Made by a program: the position numbers and the translations under genes. This document shows, one piece after another, positions 1-8,649 of a stretch of DNA of 16,035 nt. This DNA is from UBA2137 sp050251555 (GTDB lineage Bacteria; Pseudomonadota; Alphaproteobacteria; Micavibrionales; Micavibrionaceae). Position 1 is the first letter of the stretch. The number at the start of each line of letters is the position of its first letter. The stretch lies in assembly GCA_050251555.1 (NCBI GenBank), contig JBFWMN010000039.1, positions 1-16,035 of the forward strand. Reading direction: 5' to 3'. The notes under the pieces were generated by a model that ran no database searches, was not told where the DNA came from, and saw only the letters and a program-made list of their open reading frames with translations.

Positions 1-1196
1 TGTTCGCTTGTTACCATTGTGCGGATCAAGATATTGAACTGTGCCTCGCCTGATGTGTTGATGTAACCCAACGCGCCGCAATAGGGCCCGCGCGGGGTTG
101 CCTCAATCTCTTCAATAATCTCCATGGCGCGGATTTTGGGTGCACCTGAGATTGACCCACCAGGCAGTGTGGCTGCCAGCAAATCGAAAATATCCTGACC
201 TTCCGCCAGTTTTGCCGAAACGCTGGAGACGAGATGATGGACGTTTTTATAACTTTCTAACTCGCAAAAACCGGTCACAGCAATACTGCCCCGTTCCGCG
301 ACACGTGAAAGGTCATTGCGCATCAGGTCAACAATCATCGCATTTTCGGCGCGGTCCTTTTCAGACATGAGCAGAGTTTGCGCTTGTTTTTGGTCTTCCT
401 GCTCATCTAACTTTCGAGGCGCTGTCCCTTTGATGGGTTTTGTCAGAATGCGGCGCGTATGATCAAGGCTTAGGAAGCTCTCGGGCGAATTGGTCAGAAG
501 CTGTGCACCCCCCATATTCAGATATCCCCCGTAAGGGGCGGGGCTTTGGGAGGTAAGCTGTCTGTAATAGGCATAAGGGGCGAAAGATGCAGGAAGGTCC
601 GCTTGCCAGCGCTGCGCGATACAGGCCTGAAAAATGTCGCCTGCATAGATATATTCAATCACGCGGGCGATTTTGGAAAGATAGTCCGCTTTATCCCAAT
701 CGGGCTGCCATTTAACGGGGGGGTGGGGGGCGGGTGTTGTATCTTTGATGGCTCCCAGTTCGGCAACCCAGTCCTTATAATCGCGCTCCGCCGCGTATCG
801 GGACTCCCTTAAAAGGGTCAAATAATAAAGCTTCGCGTACGGATCGTAATTCAGGATATCTGTATAGAAACCCATGTATAACAATGGGATAGAGTCGGCG
901 AGTTTTTTTATTTTCGAAACGCAGCGTAAATCATATGAAAAATAGCCCGCAAATCCTCCCTGAAAACTTTTCACAGCGTCTTTCGGACCTTCATTGAGCT
1001 TTGCGCGAAGAGGTGAGAGATCGTCAAAAATATCATGCGTGATGATCTCGCTCGGACGCAGACACAAACTGGTCAGTCCACTGTCATCGGAGGAGTCGAG
1101 CAGTAATGCCCCTTCCTCATTCGCGAAATGCTGAAACAAGGCGTGGGGCGCAAGCGGTAACTTCAAGGGGAAGGTGAAACGCTGTAAACGGCTCAT
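1..1196 (-). CDS. pabB: Aminodeoxychorismate synthase component I (PabB), 3' end cut by window
   Basis: Makes 4-amino-4-deoxychorismate from chorismate and ammonia (with a PabA glutaminase), the step before p-aminobenzoate in cytoplasmic folate synthesis. About 398 residues are readable in one open frame without a stop; the C-terminus lies outside the window. A short N-terminal domain is followed by the chorismate-binding fold. Visible motifs are YAGDIFQACIAQRW, TNSPESFL, the PIKGT active-site motif with Lys at residue 256, AENAMIVDLMRNDLSRV, and LPGGSISGAPKIRAMEIIEE near the window edge. The Lys of PIKGT is the PabB nucleophile; anthranilate synthase (TrpE) normally has Ala there, so PabB is preferred. 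The ATG at 1196 overlaps the helicase stop codon as ATGA, which suggests one mRNA with translational coupling. A PabB-PabC fusion cannot be excluded because the end is missing. Confidence 0.93.
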   Translation of the reverse strand, partial: MSRLQRFTFPLKLPLAPHALFQHFANEEGALLLDSSDDSGLTSLCLRPSEIITHDIFDDLSPLRAKLNEGPKDAVKSFQGGFAGYFSYDLRCVSKIKKLADSIPLLYMGFYTDILNYDPYAKLYYLTLLRESRYAAERDYKDWVAELGAIKDTTPAPHPPVKWQPDWDKADYLSKIARVIEYIYAGDIFQACIAQRWQADLPASFAPYAYYRQLTSQSPAPYGGYLNMGGAQLLTNSPESFLSLDHTRRILTKPIKGTAPRKLDEQEDQKQAQTLLMSEKDRAENAMIVDLMRNDLSRVAERGSIAVTGFCELESYKNVHHLVSSVSAKLAEGQDIFDLLAATLPGGSISGAPKIRAMEIIEEIEATPRGPYCGALGYINTSGEAQFNILIRTMVTSE

Positions 1197-4003
1197 TCGT
1201 GCGTCTCCTCGCCCAAAAAGGCGCGAATTTCCCTTGCGGCTTCACTCAATCCCACTTTGACAACGGGCACGGCTGGCGGAAAAGCCGAAAGAAGGCGCGA
1301 GGGCATGGCACTGTCCATCATGACAAATACGCCTTTATCTTTTGAATTACGGATCAGGCGTCCGAAGGCCTGCTGTAATTTCATGCGTGTGACCATTTCA
1401 TCATAGGCCTTACCGCCAAAGGCTGCACGGCGTGCTTTATGAAGAAGCGTGGGTCTGGGCCACGGCACACGGTCAAAGGCAATAAGACGCAATGATCTGC
1501 CCGGTACATCAACGCCATCACGCATCGCATCTGTGCCCAAAAGACAGGCATGCTCTTCATCCCTGAACATATCAATCAGCGTGCCGCTATCAATCGCGTC
1601 GACATGCTGGGCATAAAGCGGGAAGGGGAGTGTCTCGGATAAATGACGATGCACGGCGCGCAAGCGCTGAATGGCGGTGAAAAGCCCGAGCCCCCCTCCG
1701 CCTGCTGCGCGGAACAAAGCTTCAAGTGCCGCACCCATCTGCCCGAGATCGGTTTTGGAAATGTCGTTTAAAATGAAAATACGGGCCTGCTCGGCATAAT
1801 TGAAGGGTGAGGTGACGGCAAAGTCACGAGGTTGTGTGGTAAGATAGGAGACACCTGTTTGGCGTTCGGCCTCTCTCCAGTCATGGGCGTCATCCCCCGT
1901 TTTGTCACGTAATGTCGCCGAGGTGATGCCCACACCATGCGCATGCGGAAGGAGCGAAGCGGCAAACGGCTTCATCGGGTCGACATAATGGCGGTAAACA
2001 CCCAGATCATAAACGCGCCCATCAATCTTTTCGATTTCCAGCCAGTCGATAAACTGCTCGTGCTTCTCGCCTTTTTCAAGCGCATCCAAAACCGAGAGCC
2101 ATGATTCAAGCTGCATCCGTCCGCGCCGTTCCAAGGATCGCGCCAGCGCCTCGATGCGCCGCCGCGTATCGCCTTCCATCAGTTCGGCTTCCTCGGCATT
2201 TTGCAGACGTTTATTCAAAGAGGCTGCGAGTTTCAAAAGCGGCGCTTGTAAGGAAAACAAGGCTTGACGCGCAGCAGGGATCGCGTCGGCAATAGCGGAA
2301 GCCAGCGGGAATGTCCCCGTCTCAAGCGAGTAATAGGCATCCGCGTGGCTTGCGCGGGCCTGCACCTGATGGAGAATGTTAAGAAGTAAAGTCTCAATCG
2401 GGCCTTGCGGGGCATTTTCGGAGAGGCGTTTCAGCCAACCGAGCGCGGGCAAGGTGCGCGCATGATGGAGGGCCTCCAAAAGTAATTTTTCATCTTCAGG
2501 GTAAGCCGCGACAATTTCCTCGGCACGTTTTTTGAGGCCTCGATTGCGTTTTCTAACCCCGTCTTCTGACCCCAAAATCCAGCGGCGCAAATCATGCGTT
2601 TCGCGCCCTGTTAAATGTGCGGCATAGGCACTGTCGGCGGCTGAGAAAAGATGGTGACCTTCATCGAAAATATAACGCTGCGGCAATTCGTCTTCCACAC
2701 CCGCCATCGCGGTCTGGATCATCACCAACGCGTGGTTTGCCACAACCATTTCGGCGTGTCTGGATTTTCGTACAGCGCGTTCTTTGAAGCAGCGGTTATA
2801 ATGATCGCATGCTGAAAAAATACACTCGCCGCTTTTGAGGGACAGGCCGTTTGTGTTCGCGTATCCAAGCAACCCTTGCACCCAGCCCGGAAAGCTTTTT
2901 CCTGTGAAATCGCCATCCTCGGTTTCCATGATCCAGCGTGCCATGATCCCCGCTGAAATGGCAGCGGTCACAGAGCGTGCGAGTGGTGCAGAAGCTGCCA
3001 GATCTTCGAAATTGAGAAGGCATAAGTAGTTTTCGCGACCTTTGCGCACGGCAACTTTGCGTTCACGCAATTCAGGGTCTGGGTAAAGGCGCGTGAGTTC
3101 TTCTTCGAGTTGCTGCTGCAAGTTCCGCGTGAAAGTTGAGATCCACACTGCCCCTTCATTCTTTTTTGCCCATACTGAGGCGGGTGCGAGATAACCCAGC
3201 GTTTTGCCGACACCCGTTCCCGCCTCGGCGAGAACCACATGCGGTTCTTCAAGATCATCTTTGGTGGCAAAGACATCTGCCATGGCGCGGGCATAATCGC
3301 GTTGTTCGGTGCGTTCTTCTGCGGTCTTTGGACCTTCGCGCAACAAGGCGCGTAAAGCGTCATCGGTCTCATCCGCGGTTACAGGGAAATGCGAAGGGGG
3401 TGCGGGCGGGGCACGCTCCGACCATTCGGGAAGTTTATTCCAGATTGCCAGAGCATGGCGCGCATCGGGCATAAACGCAGGGTCGTATGTGTAACCCAGT
3501 GCCGCCATCACGTATGGCGTCCACACCCAACCTTTTCCGCGCTGCCCCATCACAGAGGCAATGAGAGCCAAACGCTCGCGCTGCTTTTCAGGGAGTTTGG
3601 TGAGGTCATCCAGAAGCGCATGCGCGCAACCCATGAGTGTTTCGGGTTCTTCCTCAGATGTCGACGGCGCGACGATACCGAGAGCTTTCGCAACACCCTT
3701 GATGGTTGGTACGGCAAATTTAACGGGGTAAACGAAGAGGTAAAGCTCGAGAATATCAAAAGCGTGAAGCTGGCAATTCAGGCGGTTTTGCGCATAAGGC
3801 GCATGCGCCACCATGCAGGCTTGTTCATGCAGCGCGTGCGAGGCGGCGGTGAGTTTCATGGTTTTGATTTCACCGTCAATAGTTAGAAGGTGCGCGGCCT
3901 TTAAGCCAAGTGCAAGGGCAGGGACTTCGGGCAGGCGCACGAGCGGTGGTGTGGGTTGCGGCAAAAGCGGCAATTCTGTCGTAATGGGCGCGGATAAACT
4001 CAT
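1193..4003 (-). CDS. DinG/YoaA-like ATP-dependent DNA helicase with Fe-S cluster (XPD family)
   Basis: Superfamily 2 helicase of the XPD/DinG group, expected to unwind DNA or R-loop type structures 5' to 3' during repair or replication. With the start at 4003 the product is 936 residues. About 235 N-terminal residues carry no motif I recognise. Walker A AGTGVGKT is at 261-268, four cysteines at about 328, 394, 399 and 405 are spaced like the XPD/DinG iron-sulfur cluster ligands, the DEGH Walker B variant is at 447-450, GITSATLRD is motif III-like, and QQAFGRLIRNS (motif VI) begins near 877. The start at 4003 (AAGAAAAG upstream) is preferred over an in-frame ATG at 4078, whose extra 25 residues look like untranslated sequence. 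It is the first gene of a two-gene unit with pabB (ATGA overlap). It is longer than E. coli DinG (about 716 residues), as in many alphaproteobacterial homologues. Family is sure; the DinG versus YoaA role is not. Confidence 0.92.
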   Translation of the reverse strand: MSLSAPITTELPLLPQPTPPLVRLPEVPALALGLKAAHLLTIDGEIKTMKLTAASHALHEQACMVAHAPYAQNRLNCQLHAFDILELYLFVYPVKFAVPTIKGVAKALGIVAPSTSEEEPETLMGCAHALLDDLTKLPEKQRERLALIASVMGQRGKGWVWTPYVMAALGYTYDPAFMPDARHALAIWNKLPEWSERAPPAPPSHFPVTADETDDALRALLREGPKTAEERTEQRDYARAMADVFATKDDLEEPHVVLAEAGTGVGKTLGYLAPASVWAKKNEGAVWISTFTRNLQQQLEEELTRLYPDPELRERKVAVRKGRENYLCLLNFEDLAASAPLARSVTAAISAGIMARWIMETEDGDFTGKSFPGWVQGLLGYANTNGLSLKSGECIFSACDHYNRCFKERAVRKSRHAEMVVANHALVMIQTAMAGVEDELPQRYIFDEGHHLFSAADSAYAAHLTGRETHDLRRWILGSEDGVRKRNRGLKKRAEEIVAAYPEDEKLLLEALHHARTLPALGWLKRLSENAPQGPIETLLLNILHQVQARASHADAYYSLETGTFPLASAIADAIPAARQALFSLQAPLLKLAASLNKRLQNAEEAELMEGDTRRRIEALARSLERRGRMQLESWLSVLDALEKGEKHEQFIDWLEIEKIDGRVYDLGVYRHYVDPMKPFAASLLPHAHGVGITSATLRDKTGDDAHDWREAERQTGVSYLTTQPRDFAVTSPFNYAEQARIFILNDISKTDLGQMGAALEALFRAAGGGGLGLFTAIQRLRAVHRHLSETLPFPLYAQHVDAIDSGTLIDMFRDEEHACLLGTDAMRDGVDVPGRSLRLIAFDRVPWPRPTLLHKARRAAFGGKAYDEMVTRMKLQQAFGRLIRNSKDKGVFVMMDSAMPSRLLSAFPPAVPVVKVGLSEAAREIRAFLGEETHE

Positions 4004-4046
4004 GATCTTTTCTTCATAGCATATTTGGAGCGCTTTTCGAGCCTGT

Positions 4047-4060
4047 AAATGCTTGCATTT
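4047..4060. promoter_or_regulatory. Palindrome AAATGC-TT-GCATTT in the helicase/lysK divergent gap
   Basis: A perfect 6-2-6 inverted repeat lies in the 125-base gap between the divergent helicase (start 4003) and lysK (start 4129). It is shaped like a site for a dimeric repressor or activator. I do not recognise a known operator. If translation of the helicase really began at 4078 it would be coding sequence instead. Confidence 0.3.
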
Positions 4061-4128
4061 CCCGCGGTTTTTCACCATTTTGTAAGGCTTAGACCACCTT
4101 TAACGAGATTAAGAAAGACAATACGCTT

Positions 4129-5730
4129 ATGAGCAGCTTCAGCCGTGACATCGCAAATGCCTCCAAAACCTGGCCTTTTCAGGAAGCCCAGAAGGTTGTC
4201 GCACGTCTGAAGGGTAAGTTGCCGGAAAAAGGGTATGTCGCTTTTGAAACAGGTTACGGCCCGTCAGGTCTGCCGCATATCGGGACCTACGGGGAAGTGG
4301 TCAGAACCGCGATGGTTCAGGCTGCGTTTGAACAAATCTCGGATATGCCGACAAAGCTCCTGTGCTTTTCCGATGATATGGATGGGCTTCGCAAAGTCCC
4401 GACCAATATCCCGCAACAAGAGATGATCGGGACATATATCGGTCAACCACTGACCAAAGTGCCCGATCCGTTCGGCACGCATGAGAGTTTCGCCCATCAT
4501 AACAATGCACGTCTTTGTTCCTTCCTTGACGGGTTTGGCTTTACATACGAATTCATTTCTTCGACGGAATGCTATAAAAGCGGACGCTTCAATGACGCGC
4601 TTTTGAAGATGCTTGCCAATCACGACGCGATTGTAAAAACCGTTGTGCCTCTCTTGGGCGCGGAACGTGCTGCAACCTATTCGCCCTTCATGCCTGTTTC
4701 GCCGAAAACGGGCAAGGTCCTGCAAGTGCCTATTCTTGAAACGCACCCCGATAAAGGCACGATTGTTTTTGAAGACGAAGACGGTACGCGCACCGAAGTG
4801 CCTGTCATTGACGGAAATGTCAAAGCCCAGTGGCGCGCCGACTGGGGTCTTCGCTGGTATGCTCTGGATATTGATTACGAAATGGCAGGTGAGGATCTGC
4901 AAACGTCTGCCGACATGGCGGCAAAAATCGTGCGTATCTTAGGCGGCAATCCACCTGTCGGTTTCCACTACAAGCTTTTCTTGGATGAGCACAACCAGAA
5001 AATATCAAAGTCCAAGGGTAACGGTCTGGCACTTGAAGAATGGCTCGCTTATGCCCCCGCCGAGAGCCTGTCCTACTACATGTATCAGCGCCCGACCTCG
5101 GGTAAAAAACTGTATTTTGACGTGATCCCGAAAGCCGTTGATGAATACATCACTTTCCTGAACAAGTGGCTGCAGGGTGAAGATGGCGAACAGCTTGCCA
5201 ACAACCCGTCATGGTATATCCATTCAGGCCGCCTGCCTAATGACAAGCATACGCCGATCTCGTTCGCGCTTCTCTTGAATTTGGCTTCCGCCGCAAACGC
5301 GCATGACCCTGCAACCATGTGGGGCTTCATTCAGCGCTATGCGCCTGAAACGACCCCTGAAAAAGCCCCGTTCCTTGATCAGCTTGTCGGTTACGCCGTC
5401 AAATATTATGAGGATTTTGTAAAACCCAATAAATCCTACCGCTTGCCGACGGAGCGCGAAGAAGCTGCTTTGCGCGACCTCGCAGCGCGTTTGAAAGCGC
5501 TTCCCAAGGGCGCGGATCTGGATGCAATCCAGACCGAAGTGTTCTCGGCAGGGAAAGAAAACGGCTACGAACCCAATGAGCTGAGAGAGTGGTTTCAGGC
5601 GATCTATGAGGTTCTCTTGGGACAATCACAGGGCCCGCGCTTCGGCACCTTCATCGAAGTCTATGGTATTGAGGATACAATCCGGCTCATCGACGATGCG
5701 CTGGACGGGAAATTCGCCAAGGCCGCTTAA
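4129..5730 (+). CDS. lysK: Lysyl-tRNA synthetase, class I
   Basis: Charges tRNA-Lys with lysine in the cytoplasm. This is the class I form (Rossmann-fold catalytic domain), not the class II LysS of E. coli; class I LysRS is the usual enzyme in Alphaproteobacteria. The 533 residues match the family's usual length. The HIGH-type motif appears as GPSGLPHIGTYGE (HIGT at 50-53) and the KMSKS-type motif as KISKS at 291-295. The C-terminal helical part is the anticodon-binding region expected of this family. The start ATG at 4129 has only a weak purine-rich stretch (GAGATTAAGAAAGA) upstream. The gene is divergent from the helicase and convergent with the nitroreductase gene; its TAA shares TTAA with the opposing stop. 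No terminator hairpin is visible between them. Confidence 0.97.
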   Translation: MSSFSRDIANASKTWPFQEAQKVVARLKGKLPEKGYVAFETGYGPSGLPHIGTYGEVVRTAMVQAAFEQISDMPTKLLCFSDDMDGLRKVPTNIPQQEMIGTYIGQPLTKVPDPFGTHESFAHHNNARLCSFLDGFGFTYEFISSTECYKSGRFNDALLKMLANHDAIVKTVVPLLGAERAATYSPFMPVSPKTGKVLQVPILETHPDKGTIVFEDEDGTRTEVPVIDGNVKAQWRADWGLRWYALDIDYEMAGEDLQTSADMAAKIVRILGGNPPVGFHYKLFLDEHNQKISKSKGNGLALEEWLAYAPAESLSYYMYQRPTSGKKLYFDVIPKAVDEYITFLNKWLQGEDGEQLANNPSWYIHSGRLPNDKHTPISFALLLNLASAANAHDPATMWGFIQRYAPETTPEKAPFLDQLVGYAVKYYEDFVKPNKSYRLPTEREEAALRDLAARLKALPKGADLDAIQTEVFSAGKENGYEPNELREWFQAIYEVLLGQSQGPRFGTFIEVYGIEDTIRLIDDALDGKFAKAA

Positions 5731-6377
5731 TCGCTCAGCGCAAACCCTTTACGCGGGATGCCGAAGCCGTCTTTATTATAGGCTTCGTCACCTTTGACCA
5801 AAGAGGCGTCTTTGCTCCAATGGGTGGTGATCAATGACAGGTCGGAGCGCTCGCGGTCTTCAGGTACTTCCGTCGGTGTTCCGATATAAATAAAGCCTGC
5901 GATGTTATCTCGACCATCTTCCAGACCAAGACCTTGTTTGAAATGGTCGTTAAAGCACATCCATTCCGTGAGCCAATTGGCGGCAAAGCCAAGCGCGTGT
6001 GCGGCATGCACCAGGTTCATGCAGACAGCGCCGGCACATAAGAGCTGCTCCCACTGCGGGTGCTTGCCTTCGCGGATACGGCTGACCACAGCAATGACGA
6101 GAGGGCTGCGCATAAATTTTTCGGCTTCCAGATCCAGCTTGGCGGGTGCGGCTTCGGGGTCTTCGGATCTGTAGGCTTCGCGCAAAAGTCCGCTGATCTC
6201 GGCGCGCGCTTCACCGTCCCAGACGATGAAATAGTAAGGTGTCATCTTACCATGGTCGGGTGTGCGCGCCGCCATGGTCAAAAGCTCTTCGATCTGGGCA
6301 GGTGTGGGGGCAGGCTCAGCAAGGCAGCGGGCCTTGACCGAGCGGCGGGTGTTGAGATGTGTTTTTAAATCCGTCAT
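5727..6377 (-). CDS. Nitroreductase family protein, YdjA-like (FMN-dependent)
   Basis: A small FMN flavoprotein of the nitroreductase superfamily, likely a homodimer using NAD(P)H to reduce nitro compounds or quinones; the natural substrate is unknown. From the ATG at 6377 it has 216 residues. N-terminal RRS (11-13) is the FMN-phosphate contact typical of the family. Next come EPAPTPAQIEELL and ARTPDHGKMTPYYF, which closely resemble the YdjA signature (APDH...PW.F). A helical core with ALGFAANWLTEW and a C-terminal GFIYIGTP strand follow. An upstream in-frame TTG at 6386 is possible, but the ATG is the natural family start. The ribosome binding site is weak (TTGGATG). It is divergent from uvrB with about 70 bases between, and its TAA overlaps the lysK TAA by three bases within TTAA (5727-5730). 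Confidence 0.9.
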   Translation of the reverse strand: MTDLKTHLNTRRSVKARCLAEPAPTPAQIEELLTMAARTPDHGKMTPYYFIVWDGEARAEISGLLREAYRSEDPEAAPAKLDLEAEKFMRSPLVIAVVSRIREGKHPQWEQLLCAGAVCMNLVHAAHALGFAANWLTEWMCFNDHFKQGLGLEDGRDNIAGFIYIGTPTEVPEDRERSDLSLITTHWSKDASLVKGDEAYNKDGFGIPRKGFALSD

Positions 6378-6448
6378 GTCATCCAATGTGGAGGGGGAGG
6401 CCTGAAAGTCAACGTCTCTTTCCTTTTGCCATGAAGTTATCTATATAA

Positions 6449-8548
6449 ATGCACATGCGCGGCGTCGTCGAATTAGCTCAGGCAAAAGCCACCCCGTCTC
6501 CTTTATCTACACCGTTCCGGATCGACTCACCGTTCGAACCGGCGGGCGATCAGCCTGCCGCCATTCGCCAACTGACCGAAGGGTTAAATGACGGCTTGAC
6601 CGATCAAGTACTTCTGGGCGTCACGGGTTCGGGAAAAACTTTCACGATGGCGCATGTTATTCAGAACACGCAGCGCCCGACCTTGATCCTTGCCCCCAAT
6701 AAAACACTGGCGGCACAGCTTTACGGAGAAATGAAGGGCTTCTTTCCCGACAATGCGGTTGAGTATTTCGTGTCCTATTACGACTACTATCAGCCCGAAG
6801 CCTATGTGCCACGCACCGATACCTTCATTGAAAAAGAGAGCGACATTAACGAGCAGATCGACAGGATGCGTCACGCCGCAACACGTGCGCTGTTCGAACG
6901 CCGTGATGTGATTATCGTCGCCTCTGTCTCCTGCATCTACGGCATCGGTTCCAAGGAAGATTACTTTGCGATGACCTTCGAAGTGAAGAAGGGGCAGCGC
7001 ATTGATCGCGAGGCCTTGATCGCGGGGTTTGTTGATTTGCAATATAAGCGCAACGATATCGCCTTTGAGCGCGGATCATTCCGCGTGCGTGGTGACACGG
7101 TTGAGCTTTTCCCTGCTCACTTTGAAGACCGTGCGTGGCGCTTCTCACTTTTTGGGGATGAGCTGGAAACGATCACGGAATTCGACCCGCTGACGGGCGA
7201 AAAATTCGATAGTCTTGAGGGGGTGCGTATCTTTGCCAACAGCCACTATGTGACACCCGGACCGACAATCGCCCAGGCCATTGAGCAGATGAAGCATGAC
7301 CTGAAAGAGCAGGTCGCATTTTTTGAGCGTGAAGGCAAATTGCTGGAGGCGCAGCGTCTGGCACAGCGCACGCAATTTGATCTGGAGATGCTGGCGGCAA
7401 CGGGCATGTGTCAGGGGATCGAGAATTATTCACGCTACTTAACAGGGCGCGCACCCGGCGAAGCACCACCGACATTGATTGAATATCTGCCTGATGATGC
7501 GATCATGATTTTGGATGAAAGCCATGTGATGCTTCCCCAAATCGGCGGGATGTTCAAAGGTGACCGTGCGCGGAAAACCACATTGGTCGAATACGGATTT
7601 CGTCTACCTGCCGCGATTGATAACCGCCCTCTGAAGTTTGAAGAATGGGATGCAATGCGCCCGCAAACAATTTATGTGTCTGCAACTCCAGGCCCTGAAG
7701 AGTTGCGTCGCACGAATAATGTGTTTGCCGAACAAGTGGTCAGACCCACAGGCTTGATTGATCCCCCCGTTGAAATTCGCCCGACAAAACATCAGGTAGA
7801 TGATCTGATGGAAGAGTGTCGGATCGCGGTCGAGAAGGGTGGGCGCGTTCTGGTTACCACACTGACCAAAAAAATGGCGGAGGATCTGACCGAGTACTTA
7901 AACGACAATGGTATGAAAGTGCGCTATCTGCACTCCGATATCGACACACTTGAGCGTATCGAGATTATGCGTGATTTGCGCCTTGGCGTGTTTGATATTC
8001 TGGTCGGGATTAACCTGCTGCGTGAAGGTCTCGATATCCCCGAATGTCTGCGCGTCTGTATTCTGGATGCGGATAAGGAGGGGTTCTTGAGATCGCGCAC
8101 ATCCCTGATCCAGACCATCGGGCGTGCGGCGCGGAACGTCGAAGGTAAAGCCATCCTGTATGCCGATACGGTAACGGGATCAATGAAAGCGGCGTTGGAA
8201 GAAACGGATCGTCGTCGTGCCAAACAACTGGAATGGAATGAAGAGCATGGCATCACGCCCGAAAGCGTGAAGAAGAATATTTCCGATATTCTGGATTCCG
8301 TTTTTGAACGAGGTGACCATATCAAGGTTGCAGCGGGTCTTGCCGATAAGGGCCAAGAAGATTACTTCGCTTCGCCCGAAGCTCTGCATAAAAAGATCAA
8401 GGAAATGGAAGACAAAATGCGTGCGGCGGCTGCCGATCTCGAGTTTGAGGAAGCGGCACGTATTCGTGATGAAATCCGTAAGCTGGAAGCCCTTGATCTG
8501 GGCCTGACCGGAACGGTCAAGTCTCCCCATAAACGTAAAAAAACCTGA
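6449..8548 (+). CDS. uvrB: Excinuclease ABC subunit B
   Basis: The central damage-verifying helicase-like subunit of nucleotide excision repair. It is loaded on DNA by UvrA, then recruits UvrC for incision, and UvrD displaces the excised strand. The 699 residues are near full family length. Walker A GVTGSGKT is at 57-64, and the beta-hairpin that inserts between DNA strands (YYDYYQPEAYVPRTDTFIEK) at about 110-129. The DESH box is at 356-359, YVSATPGPEE follows, LLREGLDIPEC comes later, motif VI QTIGRAARN begins at 555, and a C-terminal UVR motif for UvrC contact is at about 648-685. No Shine-Dalgarno sequence precedes ATG 6449 or the in-frame ATG 6455. A TATATAA stretch ends directly before 6449, so either start is possible. 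No LexA box was recognised upstream. Confidence 0.98.
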   Translation: MHMRGVVELAQAKATPSPLSTPFRIDSPFEPAGDQPAAIRQLTEGLNDGLTDQVLLGVTGSGKTFTMAHVIQNTQRPTLILAPNKTLAAQLYGEMKGFFPDNAVEYFVSYYDYYQPEAYVPRTDTFIEKESDINEQIDRMRHAATRALFERRDVIIVASVSCIYGIGSKEDYFAMTFEVKKGQRIDREALIAGFVDLQYKRNDIAFERGSFRVRGDTVELFPAHFEDRAWRFSLFGDELETITEFDPLTGEKFDSLEGVRIFANSHYVTPGPTIAQAIEQMKHDLKEQVAFFEREGKLLEAQRLAQRTQFDLEMLAATGMCQGIENYSRYLTGRAPGEAPPTLIEYLPDDAIMILDESHVMLPQIGGMFKGDRARKTTLVEYGFRLPAAIDNRPLKFEEWDAMRPQTIYVSATPGPEELRRTNNVFAEQVVRPTGLIDPPVEIRPTKHQVDDLMEECRIAVEKGGRVLVTTLTKKMAEDLTEYLNDNGMKVRYLHSDIDTLERIEIMRDLRLGVFDILVGINLLREGLDIPECLRVCILDADKEGFLRSRTSLIQTIGRAARNVEGKAILYADTVTGSMKAALEETDRRRAKQLEWNEEHGITPESVKKNISDILDSVFERGDHIKVAAGLADKGQEDYFASPEALHKKIKEMEDKMRAAAADLEFEEAARIRDEIRKLEALDLGLTGTVKSPHKRKKT

Positions 8549-8574
8549 GCATCAAAACCTTAAGTGTGATGAAG

Positions 8575-8599
8575 CGCGGGAACAATTTTTGTTTTCGCG
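8575..8599. other. Hairpin in the uvrB 3' region
   Basis: CGCGGGAACAA (8575-8585) can pair with TTGTTTTCGCG (8589-8599), an 11-base-pair stem including two G-U pairs and a 3-base loop, 26 bases after the uvrB stop. No T-run follows on the plus strand, so it is a weak terminator candidate. It may instead be an mRNA 3'-end or processing structure between uvrB and the small genes. Confidence 0.4.
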
Positions 8600-8649
8600 G
8601 CGTTGGTGTGTCCGAAGTCAACAAAAACACATTTGAAAGGATACGCGTT

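Noticed and set aside
717..730. Runs of seven and six G in pabB, a possible frameshift site.
   Set aside because: The PabB frame reads through with conserved motifs on both sides, so the gene is intact here.
3389..3886. A 165-residue plus-strand open frame inside the helicase gene.
   Set aside because: It is antisense to strongly motif-bearing coding sequence and its product is Arg/His/Cys-rich without any domain; a shadow frame.
4004..4078. A 25-residue N-terminal extension of the helicase from the ATG at 4078.
   Set aside because: The extension is Lys/Cys-rich, poorly placed relative to a ribosome binding site, and contains the palindrome; the ATG at 4003 has a better upstream purine stretch.
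4264..4902. A 212-residue minus-strand open frame inside lysK.
   Set aside because: Antisense shadow of the class I LysRS gene; no recognisable motif and no ribosome binding site.
6584..7042. A 152-residue minus-strand open frame inside uvrB.
   Set aside because: Shadow of the UvrB motor domain, no domain signature.
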